Shown here: in pieces, positions 47,945-59,602 of the stretch
Layout: each line of letters begins with the position of its first letter
Position numbering within the stretch: the first letter of the stretch is position 1
Translations under genes and position numbers: made by a program
Origin: Sipunculus nudus
Taxonomy: Eukaryota; Annelida; Sipuncula; Golfingiida; Sipunculidae
Assembly (NCBI GenBank): GCA_026874595.1
Contig: CM049317.1
Location: forward strand, 43,362,401-43,426,400
Reading direction: 5' to 3'
Length of the DNA: 64,000 nucleotides
Notes under the pieces: generated by a model
Database searches by the model: none
The model's input: the letters and a program-made list of their open reading frames with translations, nothing else
Told to the model about the DNA's origin: nothing

Positions 47945-48601
47945 TAAAGAACAAATGTTTGCATTAGATCCTTACTTTTTTATATTAACTTTTAGAGTTG
48001 ATAAATATTATACATTTGCAATCTATAATATACATATGGAATATATATAATGGGCTTTCAAATTTCAGACTTTAATAGCTTAAATCCATATACATACATT
48101 ATATGAAAGTTAATTCAATAATACTTACAGGATTAAACTTTATTCATAATTATAATATATTTAATGATAAAGAGAGTGATAGACAGACAGAGCTGACCAC
48201 TTTATGTCCCACTCTGCTGAGTATATTGTTTCAATCAGATCAAAGCTTTTTTATTTTATCATTTTTTTTTTTAAGTTTATAAATTTTATGCATTTGCAGT
48301 ATAACATATAAATCTGAATACATAAGTTGATTCGTAATTCTAAATTGCATCAACTGTTTTCCCTAATTTCGTCAGATAACATCACATTATGCATACAGAT
48401 TTATTTTATTGTTCACCAAAAAAATATATTTTCTAAATTTCCAAAGCATAGATTTTTGAAAATAAAACTTGATTCAGAATTCACAATTCTAAAGGCACCA
48501 TTATTTATCCATAATTTGGGTAATATATTATCAAGTAATGCATACTGATGGGCTTTAATTATATTTTATTAAAATAATTTAAAAAGGAAATTAATTTCTT
48601 T
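47945..48601. other. AT-rich spacer between E1 and E2
   Basis: No gene or complete element. A stretch near 48055-48140 (AAATTTCAGACTTTAATAGC, ending TACTTACAGG) resembles 59635-59710, so both may be remnants of one further repeat. GATAGACAGACAGAGC near 48180 may be microsatellite debris. Confidence 0.5.
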
Positions 48602-49273
48602 AACAAGGGACCTATGGGTCACGACGCTCAGCTGTTATATATGATAAAAAAATATTTTTTAGAAATGAGGCACATGCTGGTTTTGTGTGGTAATAAATAT
48701 AAGCTGTATTATGAGTTGTATGTATGATTTTGATAGTATCTTTGGAGACAGGGAAGAGGATTGATTTCATCTATTTTATTAACAAATGGAGTGCTATTGT
48801 CACACAGATTTTGACTTGGCCATATAACTTATAAGCAGAACATATAATATAAGAGTTTAACTATTTATTAAAAAAATTACAAATATTGTCCCAAATATAA
48901 TTTTTATTAAAAATAATAAGAGAATCATGATTTTTTAAAATGAAATATAACTGATATGATTATTAAAATAATATTAAAGAATATATTCATGAATGCATTC
49001 ATGAATACATTTTGAAAGTATTTGCACGAGTATTCATATACTTTCATTTTTACCTGAATTCCCATTCTTTATGCAAGAAATTTTATAATGGAGTACATAA
49101 TCATATTCGTATTTAAATACAATTACAAAGTATTTGCACCATGTCTGGTATTTATTCAGTTTTCACCAAACAATGATTTTGAGAATCCAGAATATACAAA
49201 ATTCACACATTTAAATAATGATCATAATTACCTGGTTTTATGGCTTTTATTTATATTAAAAAATAACTGTAAA

Positions 49274-51135
49274 CTTGATGTGTCGGAACGACACTAATGC
49301 CCCCGCCTTGGGCTAATTAGAAACATTTGTAAAATTTGGAAAATTTTTTAAGTTCAGGAGGTGTCGTATGGTCAAAAGTAGGTCAACAAGGGCAAAATGC
49401 AAACTCAATCTGTAACGGGTCATTATCAAGCAACACACCAAAAATCATGCCAGTATATGCAGGCATTGTGAAAAAAAGTCCATACATGTGCATTTTCCAT
49501 AAAAATTTCTGTCTTTCATGAAATTTTCTATGTTTAGGAGCCGTAAAACAATCAAAAGTAGGTCAACCGGGATGAAACGCAAACTCGATCTGTAACTGTC
49601 ATTATCAGTACAAAAAAGTCAATACATATGAATTTGTTATGAAAATTTATATTTTTCATGAAACTTTCTATGTTCAGGAGCAGTCAAATGGTCAAAAGTA
49701 GGTCAACTGAGACAAAACAAGAACTCGATCTGTAACTGGTCATTATCTGCCTACACACCAAAAATCAGGCCTGAATCTGCAGGCACTGCAAAAAAAAGTC
49801 CATACATGTGCACCTTTTTATGAAAATTTCTATGTTAGAGCACCGTCAAACGGTCAAAAATAGGTCAACTGGGACAAAACGTGAACTTGATCTGTAACTG
49901 GTCATTATCTGCCCACACACCAAAAATCAGGCCAATATCTGCAGGTATTGTGAAGAAAAGTCTGTACAAGTGTATTTGTCATGAAAATATATATTTTACA
50001 TGAAAATTTCTATGTTCAGAAGCCGTAAAACAGTCAAAAGTAGGTCAACCGGAACGAAATGCGAACTCCATCTGTAACTGGTCAATATCTGCCAACACCA
50101 AAAATCAGGCCAATATCTGCAGGCATTGCCAAAAAAGGTCCGTACATGTGTATTTGTCATGAAATTTCATATTTTTCATGAAATTTTCTATGTTCAGGAG
50201 CCTTAAAACGGTCAAAAGTAGGTCAACCGGGATGAAACGCGAACTCGATCTGTAACTGGTCTATATCTGCCCACACACCAAAAATTAGGCCAATATCTGC
50301 AGGCATTGCGAAAAAAAGTCTGTACATGTGTATCTGTCATGAATATTTCTATTTTTCATGAAATTTTCTAAGTTTAGGAGCCGTAAAACGGTCAAAAGTA
50401 GGTCAACTGGGACGAAATGTGAACTCGATCTGTATCTGGTCTATATCTGCCCACACTACAAAAATCAGGCCAATATCTGCAGGCATTGCGAAAAAAAGTC
50501 CGTACATGTGTATCTGTCATGAATATTTCTATTTTTCATGAAAATTTCTAAGTTTAGGAGCCGTAAAACGGTCAAAAGTAGGTCAACCGGGACGAAACGC
50601 GAACTCAATCTGTAACTGGTCTATATCTGTCTACACACCAAAAATCGGGCCAACATCAGCAGGCACTGCGAAAAAAAGTCTGTACATGTGTATTTGTCAT
50701 GAAATTTTATATTTTTCATAAAAATTTCTAAGTTTAGGAGCCGTAAAATGGTCAAAAGTAGGTCAACCGGGACAAAACGCGAACTCGATCTGTAACTGGT
50801 CTATATCTGCTCACACACCAAAAATCAGGCCAATATCTGCAGGCATTGCGAAAAAAAGTCCGTACATGTGTATCTGTCATGAATATTTCTATTTTTCATG
50901 AAATTTTCTAAGTTTAGGAGCCGTAAAACGGTCAAAAGTAGGTCAACCGGGACGAAACGCGAACTCGATCTGTAACTGGTCTATATCTGCCCACACACCA
51001 AAAATCAGGCCAATATCTGCAGGCATTGCGAAAAAAGGTCCGTACAACTGTTTGATTTCGGAAGGACGGAAGGACGGAATGACGGACATGGGTAAAACTA
51101 TATGCCCCGGCCACTTTGTGGCGGGGGCATAAAAA
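49274..51135 (+). mobile_element. D-family element D2, nested in E2
   Basis: The head is CTTGATGTGTCGGAACGACAC (GTGTCG and CGACAC pair around GAA), followed by TAATGCCCCCGCC. The tail hairpin lies near 51101-51130, then AAAAA. It has about nine core units. From 50196 to 50916 the landmark AGGAGCC recurs at exactly 180-bp steps. The empty site is seen in E1, E3 and E4: GTAAAAAATTCATTTT in E1 becomes GTAAA, then D2, then TTCATTTT. No target duplication beyond the A-run is visible. Confidence 0.9.
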
Positions 51136-51537
51136 TTCATTTTGGACTAATTTCACATCAATGTACACACTAGACACAGTAGGAATCTAGATTAATATTA
51201 TCAACTGCATCTTTGTCTATCATTAATTTCCTTCATATAATCCCATATAATGATTAGTAATGAATAATATGATTTACTTCTTTATCATTAAAAATGAACT
51301 GAAAAATGCCATAGGTGACTGCATGGTGTTATTTGGAATATGTGACATTCTACCCATCGATACAAGATTCTTATATCATCAGTAACTGCAAGTTGATTTC
51401 CTGTTATTATAAACTAACAAATTCCTTTTCTATTTTTCTTTAATTTTTTATTAAAAACCAAGAAAAATTTATTAATTTATTTTTTATTGTTATGTTGTTG
51501 GTTAAAACTACTAGATGAGTTGGGTTGGACACCTGGA

Positions 51538-51717
51538 TCAACTGTGGCTGGCCATAAGCTGCCTGGATTCTCGCCTCAAGCGTGCATAATTTGATGAAAG
51601 GTCAACAAGGTCAACATACAGGTGACTCAAGAGGGGCTGGAGAGAGCCAAAGTCTGACAGGGTCTCATAAAAAACATTAATAAAAGCTACAACATTTGGC
51701 CAATTTCTTTCAGCTTT
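51538..51717 (-). other. 59-codon antisense frame inside E elements
   Basis: Minus-strand open frame between stops with protein-like composition (VVAFINVFYETLSDF, then YVDLVDLSSNYARLRRES). The same 59 codons stay open in E4 (63674-63853) with several substitutions. In E1 a deletion of 27 bp, a multiple of three, removes part of it. E3 has a 1-bp shift. No ATG and no known family were recognised. It could be a captured host exon or chance. Confidence 0.3.
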
Positions 51718-52523
51718 CTAAACTAAAAAGCTGAAATCCTTATGTGTGCATGATATGAAAATTATATCAACAGTGCTCTCAGGAAACAAACGTGCCATGG
51801 TCACAGTTGGGCAAAATTTAAGGTACTAATTTTATATTTATACTGATAACTTATATATTTTAAAAATTCAGAACTAATTTTGGGTATTCAATTGAATCTT
51901 GATTAAATAATGTTACATCCCTGACAATAAAATCTCTAGCTTCAGCAATACCCTTGTTAAGGGAGTAAATATATTTCTTGATTTTTTACAAAGTGCATTA
52001 TGTTTGGGCCCATAACTTAAAAAAAAATACATAATACTGACATCATTTCTGGCATGTGCATAGCGAATGTATAGAAAAATATGTATATTATATATGATCA
52101 AAGTCAGATCAGTGGCTTTGATATTAGGCAGTCTTAAAGTGTAACAATGAGTTTTTAATGGAAAAATGAAGTTTTTCATTGATATCTCGAAGGAATTAAG
52201 TCCTAGTGACCAAATTCTTGGCATGGTAGTAGATTTTGGAGAAATCTAACTGTATGGCAAATTTAAGGAACTTAGAGCTGAAGCTCGGGAGCTGAGCTCA
52301 CACAAACTGCATAACACTAGCAATATGTGACATGGTGCTTGAAAACTTGAATAAAATCTACAGTTTTTGATCAACTGGTTTCAAATTTTTGGTGTAAACA
52401 ATTGAAAAGCTAACAAAAACATGCTGTGAAAATTAAATCCACAGCAGTTACAGCAAAAAAACGTGCCATGGTCAAAGTTGGGCAAAATTTAAGGTACCAA
52501 TTTTTTATTTTTGCTAATATTTA

Positions 52524-55155
52524 AAACAAGGGACCTATGGGTCACGACGCTCAGCTGTTATATATGATAAAAAAATATTATTTAGAAATGAGGCACATGC
52601 TGGTTTTTGTGTGGTAATAAATATAAGCTGTAATATGAGTTGTTGTTGTTTATCTTATGTATGATTTTGATAGTACTTTTGGAGAAAGGGAAGAGGATTG
52701 ATTTCATTTATTTTATTAACAAATGGAGTACTATTGTCACACAGATTTTGACTTGGCAATATAACTTATAAGCAGAATATATAATATAAGGGTTTAACTA
52801 TTAATTAAAAAAAAATACAAATATTGTCCCAAATATAATTTTTATTAAAAATAATAAGAGAATCATATGATTTTTTAAAATGAAATATAACTGAAATGAT
52901 TATTAAAATAATATTAAAGAATTTATTCATGAATGCATTCATGAATACATTTTGAAAGTATTTGCACTGGTATTCATATACTTTCATTTTTACCTGAATT
53001 CCCATTCTTTATGCAAGAAATTTTATAATGGAGTACATAATCATATTCGTATTTAAATACAATTACAAAGTATTCTCACCATGTCTGGTATTTATTCAGT
53101 TTTCACCAAACAATGATGTTGAGAATCCAGAATATACAAAATTCACACATTTAAATAACGATCATAAGTACCTGGTTTTATGGCTTTTATTTATATTAAA
53201 AAATAACTGTAATAAATTCATTTTGGACTAATTTCACATCAATGTACACACTAGACACAGTAGGAATCTAGATTAATATTATCAAATGCATCTTTGTCTA
53301 TCATTAATTTCCATCATATGATCCCTAATGATTAGTAATGAATGATATGATTTACTTCTTTATCATTAAAATTGAACTGAAAAATGCCATAGGTGACTGC
53401 ATGGTGTTATTTGGAATATGTGACATTCTATCCATCGATACAAGATTCTTATATCATCAGTAACTGCAAGTTAATATCCTGTTATAATAAACTAACAAAT
53501 TCCTTTTCTATTTTTCATTAATTTTTTATTAAAAACCAATAAAAATTTATTAATTTATTGTTTATTGTATGTAGTTGGTTAAAACTACTAGATGAGTTGG
53601 GTTGGACACCTGGATCAACTGTGGCTGGCCATAAGCTGCCTGGATTCCCTGTATGCCTCGCCTCAAGCATGCATAATTTGATGAAAGGTCAACAAGGTCA
53701 ACATACAGGTGACTCAAGAGGGGCTGGAGAGAGCCAAAGTCTGACAGGGTCTCATAAAAACATTAATAAAAGCTACAATTTTTGGCCAATTTCTTTCAGC
53801 TTTCTAAACTTAAAAGCTGAAATCCTTATGTGTGCATGATATGAAAATTATATCAACAGTGCTCACAGGAAACAAACGTGCCATGGTCAAAGTTGGGCAA
53901 AATTTAAGTTACTAATTTTACATTTATACTAATAACTTATAAAATTTGAAAAATTCATAACTAATTTTGGGTATTCAATTGAATCTTGATTAAATAATGT
54001 TACATCCCTGACAAAAAATCTCTAGCTTCAGCAATCCCCTTGTTAAGGGAGTAAATATATTTCTTGATTTTTTACAAAGTGCATTATGTTTGGGCCCATA
54101 ACTTAAAACAATTACGCAATACTGACATCATTCTGGCATGTGCATAGAGAATGAAAAATATGTATATTATTTATGATTAAAGTCAGATCAGTGGTTTTGA
54201 TATTAGGCAGTCTTGAAGTGTAACAATGGGTTTTTAATGGAAAAATGAAGTTTTTCATTAATATCTTGAAGGTATTAAGTCCTAGTGACCAAATTGTTGG
54301 CATGGTAGGGGATTTTGGAGACATCTAGCTGTATGCCGAATTTAAGGAACTAAGAGCTGAAGCTGGGGAGCTGAGCTCTTGCAAACTGCATAACACTAGC
54401 TTGATGTATACAATATGTTACATGGTGCTTGAAAACTTGAATAAAATCTACAGTTTTTGATCAACTGGTTTCAAATTTTTGGTGTTAACAGTTGAAAAGG
54501 TAACAAAAACATGCTGTGAAAATTAAATCCACAGTACTTACAGGAAAAAAACGTGCCATGGTCAAAGTTGGGCAAAATTTAAGGTACCAATTTTTTATTT
54601 TTATTAATATTTTAAAAAATTTAAAAGATTTTCATCTAATTTTGGGTATACAATTTAATTTTGATTAATTAAAGTTATATTACTGGAAGAAAGGTCCATA
54701 GCTTTAACATGTTTTGTGTTAAGTGATCAAATATCTTTCCTGATTTTTTACAAAATGCATTATGTTTGGGTCCATAACTTTTTTAAATTATATAATACAG
54801 ACATATTTTCTTGAATGTACATAGGAACTATATAGAGGAATATTTATGGTAAATATGAGGAAAAACAGATGAGTGGTTTTGATATTAGGCAGTCCTGAAG
54901 TGTGAAAATAGGTTTTTAATGAAAAATTCAGGTTTTTCCTTAATTTCTCAAAGGAACGAAGTCGAAAAGACCCAGTTTTCGGCTTGGTAGGAGATCTTGG
55001 GGACATCTAACATTATGCCGGATTTTGGATTCCTAGGTCTTACGGTTTCAAAACGTGCCACATCTACGGACGGACGGACGGACGGACGGACGGACAGACG
55101 ACGGACAATGGACCACGACTATAGCTCAGATGACTTATAGTCAGCTGAGCTAAAA
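52524..55155 (+). mobile_element. E-family element E3, complete, nested in E2
   Basis: 2,632 bp, with head AACAAGGGACCTATGGGTC and the A/E hairpin at its end. It is inserted in E2 at AATATTTAAA / TTTAAAAGATTTT. The uninterrupted sequence is visible in E1 near 47375. Two core units start near ACGTGCCATGGTC (about 53876 and 54551). A GGAC run lies at about 55066-55102. Confidence 0.9.
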
Positions 55156-55705
55156 ATTTAAAAGATTTTGATCTAATTTTGGGTATACAATTTAATTTTG
55201 ATTAATAAAAGTAATATTACTGGAAAAAAAGTGCTTAGCTTTAACATGTTTTGTGTTAAGTGATAAAATTTCTTTCCTGATTATTTACAAAATGCATTAT
55301 GTTTGGGTCCATAACTTTTTTAAATTATATAATACAGACCTAATTTCTGGCATGTACATAGGAATTATATAGAGGATTATTTATAGGAAATATGAGGAAA
55401 AACAGATGAGTGGTTTTGATATTAGGCAGTCCTGAAGTGTGAAAATAGGTTTTTTTATAAAAATTGAGGTTTTTCCTTAATTTCTCAAAGGAATGAAGTC
55501 GCAAAGACCCAGTTTTCGGCTTGGTAGGAGATCTTGGGGACATCTAACATTATGCTGAATTTTGGATTCCTAGGTCTTATGGTTTCAAAACGTGCCACAT
55601 CGACGGACGGACGGACGGACGGACGGACGGACGGACAGACGGACGGACGACGGACAATGGACCACGACTATAGCTCAGATGACTTATAGTCAGCTGAGCT
55701 AAAAA

Positions 55706-56808
55706 TGCTACATTACCACAACATGGCATCTTCTAGTTCACTCCTTGTATTACAATTTCCAGAAAAGTTTTGTATGCTTTGGTTAGCTAGGGGAAACAGA
55801 TTTACAACTAAAATGATTTTGTTTTTCACTTCAAAAGTGATTGGGTTCACAAGACTAACTGTAATTTGACTGATTTAACCTTGAGGAACCTCCAATAGGT
55901 CACCAGGTTTTGAACCTGTCTGAGAACTTTGTAGGAACAATTAGTGTACCAAATTTGAGGACAAAATGTTAAATACTTCAATAATTATGGGGTTCACAAT
56001 AATTTCACATTTTGGCAGATATGACCTTCAGGATGAAGGTCAAGGTCACCAGTTCCGAATTCTTATGAGATTTGTGTAAGAACAGAGAGTATAAAACTAT
56101 GGAGGAAAATCTGCAGCTCTTCAAAAGTTATTGCATTCACCAGACAATAAACATAATTCAGCGGATTTGACCATGAAGAACCTGGTCAAGGTCATAGGTT
56201 TTGAACTCATCTGAGAAATTGGTGGGAATGACTGGTGTATCCAATTTGAGGACAAAATGATTAATATTTCAAAAGTTATGAGGTTCACAACAATTTCACA
56301 TATTGGCAGATTTGACCTTGAAGATTAAGGTCAAGGTCATTGTGTTTCAAACTCTTCTGAGCTTTTTGGGATGAGTGTTTAAAATTTTGGAGAAAAATGC
56401 AGCCCTTCAAAAGTTATCACTTTCAGAAGACTAACTATAATTTGGCTAATTTGACCTTGATGATCCCGGTCAAGGTCACTTGGTTTTGAACTCCTGTGTG
56501 AACTTGGAAGGAACAATTGGTGTTCCAAATTTGAGGATAAAAGGATAAATACTTAAAAAGTTATCACATTCACAAAATATCCTACAGACAATGACTGAGG
56601 ATGGCACTGAAAACAACATGTCTCCCCTTGAGGTGGGGCGGGGGGATTTAAGGACGTACAGTACAAACAATATTTATTGCATTACATTTAGTGGGGGGGG
56701 GGGGGGCTGATATGAGAAAACCTGTACATCTGTAACAGCATGGTTGCTCAACCATTGAATTAGGTATACAGAGGCTGTATTAAGAAAGTGGCCTGCCTGA
56801 AGCTTGAC
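55706..56808. repeat. Family J: degenerate units with GGTCAAGGTCA
   Basis: From about 55850 to 56600, units of very roughly 150-300 bp repeat the phrases TTTGACCTTGA, GGTCAAGGTCA, TTTTGAACTC and CCAAATTTGAGGACAAAATG. Then come GGCACTGAAAACAACATG and a purine-rich GGTGGGGCGGGGGG. A 14-16 base G-run lies at about 56691. There is no coding potential. Confidence 0.6.
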
Positions 56809-59602
56809 AAACAAGTGACCCATGGGTCATGATGCTCAGCTGACTGGGAAGAGATTCGCAAAAGGAAATTTTACCATCAGAATGGTAGTATATACCCATT
56901 CAACTGAAGCATCAAACAGATTAACCAACAGGCCAAGATTTAGTCTGTATTTATATATCTCAAAAATAGATAAAAAATGTGTAAACTTTAAAAACTAGAA
57001 TACGGGTAGCCGACAAGTGACTACGTGTATCCGCCAAAATCAGAGTGGAACGGTTGAATTGAGGCATGGATTGAGTGGCAAGGGGAAATAGAGTGAGGTA
57101 TGTTGCATATTAGCATGGATGTCTGCAGCCTAAATGTGTATGTAGGTTGTGCCACCTACCACAAATCCAGAAAGCTGTCCAAGTTGTATACAAATGCAAA
57201 ATTTTAGGCAGAAAAGTCAAACCACTACATGTATATGAGTGATTTTAGCCGACAGCAGACAAACAGACAGGCGCTGTGCAAAAATGGTTGCAGGAGGCAC
57301 GACCAGTTTTGCGTATGATAAAAGAGCTATGTGAGATCTATACACATGCAAAATTTTGGCCCAATTGGTCAAACAGTTCCCGAGATATGAGCTTGGATGT
57401 GATCAGCGTGAACGTGAATGTTGGTGGCGCCATCTGTCATAAAATCAAGAAAGCTATCCTGGATGTATATGCATGCCGAATTTCAGGTGAATTAGTCAAT
57501 TCACTGCAGAGATATGAGTGATTTTAACCCAAGGCAGATGAACAAATGGACACTGTGCAAACATGGTTACAGGTGGCGCCACCATTTTTGTGATGTTATA
57601 AAGCAATCCAAGGGCTACATTTGTATAAATTTTATTTCCTGATTGGTCAATTGGTTCCCAAGATATGAGGGTTTATGTGTGGAAACAAACGCACAAATGG
57701 ACGCTGGATAGAGGGCAAAGGTCAGAGGTCAACACAAATTTGTTAGGCACTAGTTCACATGTGACTCGATAATTGGTGTAAGTTTCAGAAAAATTGGTCC
57801 ATTTTTCTCAGAGGAGCTCTCTGGAAACAAATGTGGTTGCGGCGGAGGAACCTGGTCAAAAACAAAGTATCTGCAAAACTTCGTTTTGGAGGATACAAAA
57901 ATACAGGTCGCTCCACCAGTCTGCAGAAACTAATAAAAAAACTTAATGGTCAATATCCATGCAAAGAATCATAATGATCTCCGCATTAGTTGTTCAGATA
58001 CTTCAGCTTTTGTATCAAATTGTCCATTATTCTGAGGGATACTTCAGAGTCCTATAGCTTGAAGGATATGGGTAGCAGAAACCTAATTTCAAGTTTCCAC
58101 AGGCACTCTTCATGAGCCTCCTTGCATGACAAGAATGAAGTTTCTAGGTCCAGTTGTTGCAATTTGTACCCTGTTGACAGATAACCTCATCTTTAAAGGT
58201 CTCAAAAAAGAGAAAACAAATTCATAAAAAATTGAAAAAAATAGAGGTGGCACACCCAGTCTGCAGAAACTGATGGAACAGCTCATGATCAATATGTATG
58301 CCGAAAATCATGACCATCAGTGTTGTATTTATTGAGATACTGCACTTTTTGCATCAATTTTCCATTATTCTGGGGGGTATTTTGGAGCCATACAGCCTAA
58401 AGAATATTGGTAACAGAGACCTAATTTCAGGTTTCCATGGAGAATTTTCATGGGTCTCCCTGTGTGTCAAGAATGAAGATTCTAGGTCCAGTTTTTATGA
58501 TTTGTGCCCTGTTAACAGATGTTCATATCTTTAATAGTCTCAAAAATAGAGAAAAAATTCGTAAAAAAAACCCCAAACAAATACAGGTTGTGCCACCAGT
58601 CTGCAGGAACTGATGGAACACCTCTTGATCAATATGTATGCCAAAAATCATGACCATCAGTGATGTAGTTATTGAGATATTGAAGTTTTTGTATGAAATT
58701 TTTGACTTTTCTGGGGGGTACTTTGGGGCCCCGAAGCTCGAAGGATATGAGTAACAGAGACCTAATTTCTGGTTTCCATAGAGACTTTTCATAGGTCTCT
58801 CAGTGTGTAGAGAATGAAGATTCTAGGTCTAGTTGTTACGATTTGTGCCACGTTAACATATGACAGCATCCTTAAAGGTCTCAAAAATAGAGGAAAAAAT
58901 CGTAAAAAATCGAACAATACAGGTGGTGCCACCAGTCTGCAGGAACTGATGGAACATCTCATAATCAATATGTATGCCAAAAATCATGACCATCAGTGAT
59001 GTAATTATTGAGATATTGAAGTTTTTGTATGAAATTTTTGTTTTTTCTGGGGGGTACTTTGGGGCCCCATAGCTCGAAGGATAAGGGTAACAGAGACCTA
59101 ATTTCTGGTTTCCATAGAGACTTGTCATAGGTCTCTCAGTGTGTAGAGAATGAAGATTCTAGGTCTAGTCGTTACGATTTGTGCCACGTTAACAGATGAC
59201 AGCATCCTTAAAGGTCTCAAAAATAGAGGAAAAAAATCGTAAAAAATTGAACAATACAGATGGCCCCACCAGTCTTCAGGAACTGATGGAACATCTCATG
59301 ATCAATATGTATGCCAAAAATCATTACCATCAGTCAAGCAGTTAATGAGATATTGAAATTTTTGTATGAAATTTTTGACTTTCTAGGGGGTACTTTGGGG
59401 CCTCATAGCTCGAAGGATATGGGTATCAGAGACCTAATTTCTGGTTTCCAAGGAAGTTTTAAATGGACCTCTAAGAATCCCAAGTTACAAGGTTCTAGGT
59501 CCAGCGGTTACGATTTGTGCCTGGTTAACGGACAGACAGACGGACGACTGACAAAGAGTGATCGCTATAGCTCAGATGACTTTCAGTCAGCTGAGCTAAA
59601 AA
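56809..59602 (+). mobile_element. A-family element A3 with nested C3
   Basis: The head is AACAAGTGACCCATGGGTC, then ATGATGCTCAGCTG. About 180 bp of leader ends in an A-run where C3 is inserted. Core units continue from 57901 (boxes near 57905, 58247, 58586, 58922, 59258, all one or more bases off the palindrome). It ends with a GGACAGACAGACGG run and the hairpin with loop TTC. It corresponds unit by unit to 289-2331. Confidence 0.82.
56993..57900 (+). mobile_element. C-family element C3, nested in A3
   Basis: The head is AACTAGAATACGGGTAGCCG and GTGTATCCGCCAAAATC. The tail hairpin GTATCTGCAAAAC/GTTTTGGAGGATAC is slightly decayed. It has two to three double units, with an exact GGTGGCGCCACC at about 57574. 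Confidence 0.85.

Larger units (their letters stand above)
48602..55705 (+). mobile_element. E-family element E2, interrupted by D2 and E3
   Basis: The head at 48602 is AACAAGGGACCTATGGGTC. Own sequence is 48602-49273, 51136-52523 and 55156-55705, about 2.61 kb together, matching E1 in order and length. It ends with the A/E hairpin (loop TAT) just before 55705 and a long GGACGGAC run at about 55604-55650. Confidence 0.88.
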
